This document shows, in pieces, positions 1 through 5,763 of a DNA stretch of 5,763 nucleotides; the first letter of the stretch is position 1, and each line of letters opens with the position of its first letter. Position numbers and translations under genes: made by a program. Under the pieces are notes generated by a model. The model made no database searches. It was not told the DNA's origin and was given only the letters and a program-made list of their open reading frames with translations. Source of the DNA: Niastella sp. (GTDB lineage Bacteria > Bacteroidota > Bacteroidia > Chitinophagales > Chitinophagaceae); the NCBI GenBank assembly GCA_021154515.1, contig JAJKIL010000277.1:1-5763 (forward strand), in the 5' to 3' direction.

Positions 1-3000
1 CTCCCGCCACTGCTTCTGTTACCTGCCATCTCCTGTTCACCGCAAGGCTTGGATCAATCGCAGTAGTCACCGCCCCATCTACCACTATAATACCATACAC
101 ATCTGAAGTGCCGGAATTGGTAAATGTTATCGGGTTGTAGGCACTGTTCCCTACCGGGAAATTGACCGCACTGCTCCCTACCGTTCTTTTCAATTGTCCC
201 GTGCTATTGGTAACAATGTAAACTGATGCCGAAACGCCGCCCACTGCGCCTGCAAAACCAAGCGTTAAATTATTGGCGTCGAGTGTAAGACTGCTACTCA
301 AATTGAGCCCAGTATTAACCGTAACAGCGCCGCTCAGGGAGGCGCCAGCAATATTTGAAATAGTGAGGTTACTATAAGTGCCGGCAACAACGGTTTGTGT
401 AGCTGCCCCGGCATATATAAAGGTGCCGCCCCAGGTTTTACCTGAGGGTACAGGTGTGGCCCCTGTATTTGCCGTACTGATGGTGCCATTATTGGCCACC
501 GTACTTAAAGTACCGCTCAAAACATTGGTTGCCAGATCAAGCGTTCCTCCTGCCGTAGTAGTCAATGTACCGTTTACAACCAGGCTGCCTTCGGTTGTTG
601 TTACACCGCTTGTATTGCCCGTCGTTAAATTATTATAAGTACCAATGACAACAGTTTGCCCACCGGTCAATGCGTTATAACTGATGGTACCGGCCCAGGT
701 TAGTCCTGATGGCAGCGGCGTAGCGCTGGTGTTGGCGGTGCTGATGGTGCCGTTATTGGTGATGGTGGTTAAAGTACCCCCAATCACGTTGGCTCCAAGG
801 CTCAATGTGCCATTGGCAGTGGTTGTTAATATACCATTGATAATAAGGTTGCCTGCTGCCGTGTTAGTGCCGCTGGTATTGCCTGAAGTTAAATTGGTAT
901 AAGTGCCTGTAACTATGGTTTGATTGCCCGTTGTTGCATTGTAATTGATGGTGCCACCCCAGCTTGCTCCGGATGGCAGGGGTGTGGCGCTGGTATTTTG
1001 TGTAGCGATGGTACCGTTATTGGTAATTGTACTTCCGCTGAGGGTGAACGTGCTCATGCTGAGTGTTCCACCAGCACTATTGGCAATCATAGCTCCGTTG
1101 ACAGAAACATTTCCATTGGCTGTATTGGTGCCGGAGGTATTGTTTAACGTAACATTAAAATAGGTGCCACCAACAAGGGTTTGTCCGCCGGTGGTGGATG
1201 TATAGAAAACATTATTTCCGCTTGCAGTGGCGTTTATGCTTGCAATAGCCGATGCAGCACCTATATTGAGCGTAGCGCTGGCCGCTTGCGTCAATGAACC
1301 GCTGCCCGAAAGCGCTGTATTTACAGTAAGAGAATTATTATTGGTGAGCGCCACACCCGTGACGGTGACACTTGGGATTATAAATATTCCTGAAAGCGCC
1401 TGGGCATTGGTGTCGAAGGTATGAACACCTGTTCCGGCAGTAAAGGTTCCGTTATTGGTTATACCGCCCCTGAAAGTAACAGGTGAGTTGCCACTGTTAT
1501 TCCATACTCCACCTGTGTTGATCGTAACTGATCCGGTAAAGGTCTTGGCGCCGGTGGCAGATGATATAACGAGGCTGCCACTGGTACCGCCACCAACAGT
1601 TGTGGTGCCGGTAACCGTTAATGCAAAACCGGCAGCTGTAAAGGTAGTTCCGTCACCAATGGAAAGATTTCCACCTATGGTTAACCCAGCTACTGTAGCT
1701 GTTGTTACTGTTCCGCTCAATGTTACATTTCCGGTTATTGAAGTAGTTCCGGTTTGTAAAGTTTTAGCCCCGCTTCCCGACAGGCCAACGTTTGCATAGT
1801 TATTTGAATGTACGGTTTGGGCTGCCCCGGTATAATTTACTGTATTGCCGCTGTTGGTGGCTGCTAGTGTTGTAATACCGGAGGTGCCGCCAATATTCAA
1901 GGTGGCATTCGCCGCCTGGGTTAAATTACCTGTCCCTGAAAGCGCCGTGCCTACAGTTAAGGTATTGTTATTGGTAACAGTGATCCCAGTAACTGTCACA
2001 TTCGCAATAGTAAACAAACCGTTAAGCTGTTGCGTATTGGTATCAAAAGTATGTAAACCCGTGCCGGCATTGAAGGCGCCATTATTGGTTATGCCACCCC
2101 TGAATGTAACCGGAGAGTTGGCTGAAGTATTGGTCCAGGCACCGCCAGTGTTGATAGTTACAAGTCCGGTAAATATTTTGGTTCCTGTGGCTGAGGTGAT
2201 ATTTAAATTACCGCTTGTACCGCCACCAATATTGGTGGCGCCGGTAATGGTTAATGCAAATCCGGCAGCGTTAAAAGTTGTGCCATCGCCTATATTCAAA
2301 CTGCCGCCAATAGTCAACCCAGCTACCGTTGTAGTGGAGGTGGTTCCACTTAAGGTTAAATTTCCCGTTATAGAAGTGGTGCCTGTTTGTAAAGTTTTGG
2401 TGCCGGCATTGGAAAGGGTCAGGTTGCCGTAGGTTTGGTTGGCTACCGTTTGGGCGCCGCTGCTGTTATAATTGACCGTGCTTCCTGAACTCAGGTTTGT
2501 GGTAGCAAAGCCTGAAGGGAAATTGGCGGCGCCGCCAACGAGTATTGTACCTGTACCAGACACGGTGGTTGTGCCGGTTCCTGATAAAGTAAATGTGCTT
2601 ACATCAAGTGATCCGTTTACTGTTAAGGCATTTATGGTATTGGTATTGGAAGATAGCGTAACACTGGTACCATTTGCGATCACTACATTACTTCCTGCGG
2701 CTGGCACACTGCCCTGGTCCCAGGTGGCTGGTGAATTCCAGTCGCCATTTGTAATGGAAGTATAGGTGACAAAGATTCTGGGCAGGCTAATGGCAGACAT
2801 GGCATAGCGAATATTACCACTGGGAGTTATTGCTGAAGTGGCGGCAATATCTGTTGTATTGGAACCAGGGATTGTACGTTTTGTAACTTCATTTTTCCAG
2901 GCTACACTGCCGCTTGATCCCGTGGTATTCCCGGCAGTTGTCCAGTTCGCATTTATAGTATAAGCGGGAGTTGTTGTACTGCCGTCATTATAGATACTCG

Positions 3001-3640
3001 AAATATACACAGCTTGCTCACTGGCATTTACTGCCATGGCCGAACTTAGTTGGGCGGGCCCGCTACCCCCGCCATTACTAATATTATTACCAGTTGTATA
3101 GGAAGCAGGAGTCTGATCAACGCCGGCAAACACAGTATACCAAACGGTCATGTTAACAATTGTTTGCGAGGCTGTGCCCATTGTTACATTGAGTGCCTGG
3201 GCGGCTCCATTCATTATAGCATTGTCTTTTAAAAAATACAACCAGGTATGCATGCGACCAGAGGATGCGCCATCCCCGGTTGCCTTTGTTAAAGTTACAC
3301 CCCCATAAGTGATAGTCGTAGGGTCCTGAACCGTTCCCGATGAAGTATGGCTGGTTGTAATGCCTATTACGAGTAGGCGGTTAGAGCCGCCAGCTACGGC
3401 AAAGGTGTTGCCACTAGCCGTTCCCGTTGCAACATTATAAAGATTAGCCCAGGCTGTAGGCTGGGTAATTTGACCCATGGCAACCCCGGATGCAATAAAC
3501 AACCCTGCGGTAGCGATAATGGAAATCAAGAATCCCCTGTTGATCCTGCCTGTAAATGCAGCACATAGAGGGGAAGTGATTACTGCAATTTTGTTAAAAA
3601 GGTTTATGGGGGGCTTAGGGGCCTGGGTAGAAATTTTCAT
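1..3640 (-). CDS. Large secreted beta-strand-repeat surface protein (partial, C-terminus beyond left edge)
   Basis: Open frame of 1213 codons with no stop, from ATG 3640 off the left edge. An in-frame TGA lies three codons upstream and no other in-frame ATG precedes it, so the start is well fixed. Residues 1-56 look like a signal peptide with an unusually long n-region (to about 36), hydrophobic core 37-55 and probable cleavage near AMG/QIT (56/57). Residues ~65-289 form a beta-rich domain with RLLVIGI (88-94), TYGGVTLTKA (111-120), TWLYFLKD (132-139) and VFAGVDQT (170-177). Residues ~291-389 carry W301-x5-W307 and a VP..GSNVVIANG stretch, resembling the start of G8-like segments common in Bacteroidota surface proteins. 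Then come two ~211-residue repeats (390-811), three 87-88-residue repeats (812-1074) and a partial fourth grading into a domain with VNFPVGNSAYNPITF and RRWQVTE. The composition is Thr/Ser/Gly/Asn-rich; the only visible cysteine is C26, inside the signal region. A beta-helix adhesin or matrix protein is inferred; no catalytic motif is seen. T9SS export is plausible but its C-terminal signal is not in view. Confidence 0.92.
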   Translation of the reverse strand, partial: MKISTQAPKPPINLFNKIAVITSPLCAAFTGRINRGFLISIIATAGLFIASGVAMGQITQPTAWANLYNVATGTASGNTFAVAGGSNRLLVIGITTSHTSSGTVQDPTTITYGGVTLTKATGDGASSGRMHTWLYFLKDNAIMNGAAQALNVTMGTASQTIVNMTVWYTVFAGVDQTPASYTTGNNISNGGGSGPAQLSSAMAVNASEQAVYISSIYNDGSTTTPAYTINANWTTAGNTTGSSGSVAWKNEVTKRTIPGSNTTDIAATSAITPSGNIRYAMSAISLPRIFVTYTSITNGDWNSPATWDQGSVPAAGSNVVIANGTSVTLSSNTNTINALTVNGSLDVSTFTLSGTGTTTVSGTGTILVGGAANFPSGFATTNLSSGSTVNYNSSGAQTVANQTYGNLTLSNAGTKTLQTGTTSITGNLTLSGTTSTTTVAGLTIGGSLNIGDGTTFNAAGFALTITGATNIGGGTSGNLNITSATGTKIFTGLVTINTGGAWTNTSANSPVTFRGGITNNGAFNAGTGLHTFDTNTQQLNGLFTIANVTVTGITVTNNNTLTVGTALSGTGNLTQAANATLNIGGTSGITTLAATNSGNTVNYTGAAQTVHSNNYANVGLSGSGAKTLQTGTTSITGNVTLSGTVTTATVAGLTIGGNLSIGDGTTFTAAGFALTVTGTTTVGGGTSGSLVISSATGAKTFTGSVTINTGGVWNNSGNSPVTFRGGITNNGTFTAGTGVHTFDTNAQALSGIFIIPSVTVTGVALTNNNSLTVNTALSGSGSLTQAASATLNIGAASAIASINATASGNNVFYTSTTGGQTLVGGTYFNVTLNNTSGTNTANGNVSVNGAMIANSAGGTLSMSTFTLSGSTITNNGTIATQNTSATPLPSGASWGGTINYNATTGNQTIVTGTYTNLTSGNTSGTNTAAGNLIINGILTTTANGTLSLGANVIGGTLTTITNNGTISTANTSATPLPSGLTWAGTISYNALTGGQTVVIGTYNNLTTGNTSGVTTTEGSLVVNGTLTTTAGGTLDLATNVLSGTLSTVANNGTISTANTGATPVPSGKTWGGTFIYAGAATQTVVAGTYSNLTISNIAGASLSGAVTVNTGLNLSSSLTLDANNLTLGFAGAVGGVSASVYIVTNSTGQLKRTVGSSAVNFPVGNSAYNPITFTNSGTSDVYGIIVVDGAVTTAIDPSLAVNRRWQVTEAVAG
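419..682 (-). repeat. Short repeat, unit c (88 residues, residues 987-1074)
   Basis: Third unit: SYNALTGGQTVVIGTYNN, then NTSGVTTTEGS, NNGTISTANTGATPVPSG and WGGTF. After it a fourth opening motif (IYAGAATQTVVAGTYSN, from position 418 leftward) appears, but the rest of the unit is replaced by a different beta domain, so the array ends with a partial unit. Confidence 0.88.
683..946 (-). repeat. Short repeat, unit b (88 residues, residues 899-986)
   Basis: Second unit: NYNATTGNQTIVTGTYTN, then NTSGTNTAAGN, NNGTISTANTSATPLPSG and W.GTI. Compared with unit a, one residue is gained and the spacing of the NTSG and NNGTI motifs is kept, which supports a tandem structural module rather than low-complexity drift. 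Confidence 0.88.
947..1207 (-). repeat. Short repeat, unit a (87 residues, residues 812-898)
   Basis: First of three consecutive 87-88-residue units. It begins FYTSTTGGQTLVGGTY, where the long repeats would begin NY..AQTV, so the short units share their opening motif with the long ones. It then reads NTSGTNTANGN, NNGTIATQNTSATPLPSG and WGGTI. The same skeleton (GTY.N, NTSG, NNGTI.T.NT.ATP.PSG..W.GT) recurs in the next two units. Confidence 0.88.
1208..1837 (-). repeat. Long repeat, copy 2 (210 residues, protein residues 602-811)
   Basis: Second copy of the long unit, starting NYTGAAQTV and carrying KTLQTGTTSITGN, TVAGLTIGG, IGDGTTF, AAGFAL, SPVTFRGGITNNG, HTFDTN and LTQAASATLNIGA in the same order and spacing as copy 1. 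It is two residues shorter, from one deletion near the AQTV motif and one before the SPVTF motif. The protein match is strong while synonymous positions differ widely: in the 14 codons ending SPVTFRGGITNNG (copy 1 at 2078-2119, copy 2 at 1448-1489) seven codons differ silently and no residue differs. Confidence 0.9.
1838..2473 (-). repeat. Long repeat, copy 1 (212 residues, protein residues 390-601)
   Basis: First of two tandem in-frame units inside the large minus-strand gene. It opens with NYNSSGAQTV, followed by the block KTLQTGTTSITGN, then TVAGLTIGG, IGDGTTF, AAGFAL, SPVTFRGGITNNG, HTFDTN and LTQAANATLNIGG. The next copy repeats these in the same order. The alternation of short hydrophobic strands with Gly/Asn turns suggests beta-helix or stacked-strand rungs. 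Boundaries were set where the NY..xAQTV motif recurs; any circular permutation of the unit is equally valid. Confidence 0.9.
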
Positions 3641-3727
3641 ATACAGTCATTTAAACATTACAGTTAGGAGGCTTACAGGTATAAAAAAGTGCCTGTTCTT
3701 CGGGTGTGCCGAAAAACAAAAAATTAC

Positions 3728-3749
3728 TTTGAGCAGTATGCTGCTCAAA
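3728..3749 (-). terminator. Perfect 9-bp hairpin before a T-rich tract (terminator or operator)
   Basis: Arms TTTGAGCAG and CTGCTCAAA are perfectly complementary around a 4-base loop. In minus-strand RNA the stem is followed, after GTAA, by a T-rich stretch (TTTTTTGTTTTT, 3723-3712), which fits an intrinsic terminator for a transcript arriving from the 4034-4066 promoter. The alternative is an operator: the arm at 3746-3749 supplies a minus-strand TTTG that sits 19 bases before TAATTTTTTG (3726-3717), an imperfect -7 element with four instead of two bases between TA and TTTG. In that reading the large gene would start transcription near 3710, with a leader of about 70 bases. Confidence 0.4.
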
Positions 3750-4033
3750 AAAAGGTTTGCAAAGGCGAGCTTTGTTACAATATCAGCATGCGCCCATAAA
3801 CGTTATAATAAGGCCAATCAGACTGGTTCACTACCCAGTTAAAACAAGTCAAAACATTTGTAAACATCCTAAGGGGTTGGAGTATGGCTATTCTAAGGAC
3901 TATAGTATTGGAATACGATGGAATAAGCGATGGTTGATCGGAGAATATTAAGTGTCGCTGTAGATTTATTTGGAGCGATACTTTGTTTAGGGATTAATAA
4001 GTGCTACTAATTTAACAGTAATTTTTTCTAAAT

Positions 4034-4066
4034 CAAAAATATTTTTATTACTATTTTCTTTTCAAA
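4034..4066 (-). promoter_or_regulatory. Putative Bacteroidota-type promoter, minus strand
   Basis: Read on the minus strand, TTTG (4066-4063) is followed after 21 bases by TATTTTTG (4041-4034). This is an exact match to the known Bacteroidota -33 TTTG and -7 TAnnTTTG elements at a usual spacing. Transcription would start near 4027 and run left toward the large gene, about 390 bases from its ATG. The DNA is AT-rich, so a chance match is possible. Confidence 0.45.
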
Positions 4067-4073
4067 AGAAAAT
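4053..4073. repeat. Perfect 10-bp inverted repeat with 1-base centre
   Basis: Arms ATTTTCTTTT (4053-4062) and AAAAGAAAAT (4064-4073) flank a single C. The -33 TTTG of the promoter match lies at its centre, so a dimeric regulator binding here would block or recruit polymerase. As RNA it would be a weak all-AU-type hairpin with no adjacent U tract, so a terminator role is unlikely. Confidence 0.6.
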
Positions 4074-4816
4074 TAAAAACGATCTAATCATGCTTGGTGC
4101 ATCTTCTGTAATTGGCCATGGTGGGTGATTGTACGGCGTTTAGTGCGAAGTTGAATAGCTGTATTTTTTAAATGTTTAAGACTGCAATTAACTAACGAAG
4201 ATCATGTTTGTTAAAAAAACAAATAGAAACGTCTTGTAAAACTTTGGTTGATTAAAATCTTTAATTTAACTTCAGCATTACAATATCAGCAAATTTTTAA
4301 CTACTCATTATTAGTTCAATTCATACCCCCCTCAGAACATTTAATATTAATCCTTTATTTCAATTTCCACATTCCCGATATTAATCCAATCGTAAGGCGA
4401 ATACTGTCCTGGCTTATTTTTCATTTGTAAGAATTTTCGTGTCACATTCCAACATCCTCAAAATGCTTATCAATATCCTGGATGAGCATTTAGAAATTAA
4501 TGGTTCCCACTCACTGGATTGAGTAAGGATGATATTCCGTTGCCCCTGTTAAAGCGATGAAATAATTCAGTTCATATTGAAACGGTAAACATTTATTCAA
4601 TTAAGGGAATTGCTTATTAAGCAGGTATACTCTTCTTTATAATTATACAAGACTTGACTCCGATCAGTTTTACGATAGCAGGCAATGTGTTCTGGCGGGC
4701 ATATAATATAACGCAGACCAACGATCGTAGAATATTATAAATACAGAGCATCACCGCGAATGAGTTCTCCTTTGGTTGTAAATATTGCAGACCCCGTGTA
4801 ATATTTTAAAGTATCA

Positions 4817-5763
4817 ATGAACAAGCAACCCAGACTATATATAACCCCGACTGCCGTAAGAATAAGCCTTGTTTTGCGCAGGATCATTCCATTTATGGCA
4901 ATTCTGTTGCTTGCTTTTTCTTCGTTGAAGGTTGCTGCCCAAACCGCCACTACCACCACGGTTACTTCCAGCAACAATCCATCGTGCGACAACGAGAACA
5001 TTACTTTAACAGCTACTGTTACCCCCAGTGCAGCAGCAGGCACTGTTGAGTTTTTTTTAGATGGGGTTTCGCTGGGGCCCCCTACAGCATTGGTGGGTGG
5101 TGTAAGAAGCCTTACCATATCGAGCCCGCCAACAGGTACTTATTCGATCACGGCAGTTTATACACCCAGCAACCCGGCCAACTTTTCAAACAGCACTTCT
5201 GCGCCTTTATCACAGGTTGTAAACGGGTCGCCTGCTGTGAATGCCATAACCGGGACAACTTCTGTATGTTCGGGCAGCACAACTACATTATCAGACGCTA
5301 CTCCCGGAGGTGTGTGGAGTAGCAATAATACAAGTATTGCTACCGTGAATGCTTCGGGAGTAGTGACAGGCGTGTCGGCCGGAAGTGCTGATATTAGTTA
5401 TACAGTAACATCAGCCAATGGTTGTGTAACTGTTGTTACTAAAACTGTGACGGTAACCCAGGCAGCCACCGTTACTCCCGGTGGACCTAATAGTGTTTGT
5501 CGATCTGCAACACCATCTGCAATCACTTTAAGCGGTGCCAGCGTGGGTGGCGGCGCCACTACCGGCGCCTGGTCCATAACTTCAGGTGGGGGTACCCTAA
5601 GTTCCACTGCGCAAACTGCTTCGCCAGGAACGGTAACTTATACCCCCGCTGCTAACTTCAGTGGAACTGTTACGCTTACTTTAACATCAAATGCAGTGGG
5701 GGCTTGTCCGGCAGTAAGTGCAACGAGAACGATCACTGTGAATGCTTCCCCTACTTTAAATAA
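4817..5763 (+). CDS. Secreted multi-domain Ig-like repeat protein (partial, C-terminus beyond right edge)
   Basis: 315 codons are visible, open to the right edge; an in-frame TAA at 4799-4801 limits the start to ATG 4817 or the internal Met27 (4895). Residues 1-41 resemble a signal peptide: Arg-rich n-region (R15, R21, R22), hydrophobic core 27-37 and probable cleavage at KVAA/QT. Starting at Met27 would leave no basic n-region, so 4817 is preferred. Residues ~45-135 resemble a bacterial Ig-like domain of the Big_3_5 type (TATVTP, GTVEFFLDG, GTYSITAVY, NFSNSTSAPLSQ). Residues ~139-213 match the BIG_2 pattern (WSSNNTSIATVNASGVVTG followed by SAGSADISYTV). Residues ~216-310 form a PKD/Ig-like module (VTPGGPNSVCRS, TPAANFSGTVTLTLTSN). 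Cysteines C57, C151, C203, C228 and C297 are present; C151/C203 and C228/C297 are plausible within-domain disulfides. It is probably a giant surface adhesin or matrix protein; the C-terminal sorting domain is not visible. Domain calls are by eye. Confidence 0.9.
   Translation, partial: MNKQPRLYITPTAVRISLVLRRIIPFMAILLLAFSSLKVAAQTATTTTVTSSNNPSCDNENITLTATVTPSAAAGTVEFFLDGVSLGPPTALVGGVRSLTISSPPTGTYSITAVYTPSNPANFSNSTSAPLSQVVNGSPAVNAITGTTSVCSGSTTTLSDATPGGVWSSNNTSIATVNASGVVTGVSAGSADISYTVTSANGCVTVVTKTVTVTQAATVTPGGPNSVCRSATPSAITLSGASVGGGATTGAWSITSGGGTLSSTAQTASPGTVTYTPAANFSGTVTLTLTSNAVGACPAVSATRTITVNASPTLN

Larger units (their letters stand above)
3641..4816. other. 1176-bp AT-rich divergent intergenic region
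   Basis: This region separates two divergent surface-protein genes. Open frames here are short and lack recognisable protein features. It contains a promoter match at 4034-4066, inverted repeats at 3728-3749 and 4053-4073, a 30-codon minus-strand ORF at 3775-3867 and a 14-bp direct repeat at 3775-3788 / 4278-4291. From 4300 to 4816 I see only AT-rich DNA with short stop-broken frames; no tRNA, riboswitch fold or exact TAnnTTTG promoter match for the right-hand gene was recognised there. Confidence 0.8.

Noticed and set aside
378..2765. Series of plus-strand open frames of 65-195 codons, all in one frame, rich in Val/Pro/Leu
   Set aside because: They are the antisense of the large minus-strand repeat gene. 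Their spacing follows the repeats, and the Val/Pro-rich composition is what the reverse complement of Thr/Gly/Asn codons gives. The minus frame is open for 1213 codons and has a signal peptide.
3477..3951. Plus-strand open frames of 121 and 64 codons crossing the start of the minus-strand gene
   Set aside because: They overlap the signal-peptide coding region of the real gene and its leader, and show no domain or signal-like features.
4207..4223. TTTGTT / AACAAA inverted repeat around an A run
   Set aside because: A 6-bp AT-rich stem with one GC pair, expected by chance in this composition.
4248..4430. 60-codon plus-strand ORF, hydrophobic and Ile/Leu-rich
   Set aside because: Its composition is what AT-rich noncoding DNA gives; there is no promoter match, no clear membrane-protein pattern and no recognisable family.
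4453..4620. Stretch with short peptide-like reading (MLINILDEHLEIN, then shifted KDDIPLPLLK) that might be a decayed gene
   Set aside because: It needs frame changes and crosses several stops within about 170 bases; without a homologue this cannot be told from chance. A translated search of 4440-4620 would decide.
4773..4811. TTTG followed by TAATATTTT as a promoter for the right-hand gene
   Set aside because: The spacer is 24 bases and the -7 element lacks the TTTG end, so the match is too poor to call.
4735..5607. Minus-strand open frames of 127 and 69 codons
   Set aside because: They lie mostly opposite the plus-strand Ig-like protein, whose frame has a signal peptide and recognisable domains; the composition is that of antisense shadows.

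Overview
The window looks like part of a Bacteroidota chromosome, most plausibly a Chitinophagaceae-type genome (Chitinophaga/Niastella relatives). This rests on the style of the two encoded proteins (very long, Thr/Ser/Gly/Asn-rich secreted repeat proteins with bacterial Ig-like and beta-strand-repeat modules), on AT-rich intergenic DNA, and on a TTTG / TAnnTTTG promoter match of the kind used by the Bacteroidota primary sigma factor. The lineage is an inference; there is no rRNA or housekeeping gene to confirm it.

Layout. Positions 1-3640 are one uninterrupted minus-strand reading frame (1213 codons visible), starting at ATG 3640 and running off the left edge. It encodes a secreted protein with a long signal peptide, an N-terminal beta-sandwich-like domain, a short W-x5-W motif segment, two ~211-residue repeats, three 87-88-residue repeats with the start of a fourth, and a further beta domain cut by the window edge. 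Positions 4817-5763 are the start of a divergent plus-strand gene (315 codons visible, open at the right edge). It encodes a signal peptide followed by three Ig-like/PKD-like modules. No frameshift or internal stop was found in either frame on full reading.

Between them lies 1176 bp without a convincing protein gene. It holds a good minus-strand promoter match (4034-4066) and a 21-bp palindrome overlapping it, a second perfect inverted repeat at 3728-3749 followed in the minus direction by a T-rich tract, a 30-codon minus-strand ORF between these two, and a 14-bp exact direct repeat (3775-3788 and 4278-4291). The minus-strand elements can be read in two ways: as the promoter/leader of the large left gene, or as a separate short transcription unit (promoter, tiny ORF or RNA, terminator) ending just before the large gene's own start.

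How the genes work together: both proteins are predicted to be exported and to act at or beyond the cell surface, probably as adhesins or matrix proteins. In Bacteroidota such proteins usually leave by the type IX secretion system, recognised by a C-terminal domain, but both C-termini lie outside the window, so this cannot be verified. No enzyme, regulator, mobile element, CRISPR array, tRNA or rRNA was seen.
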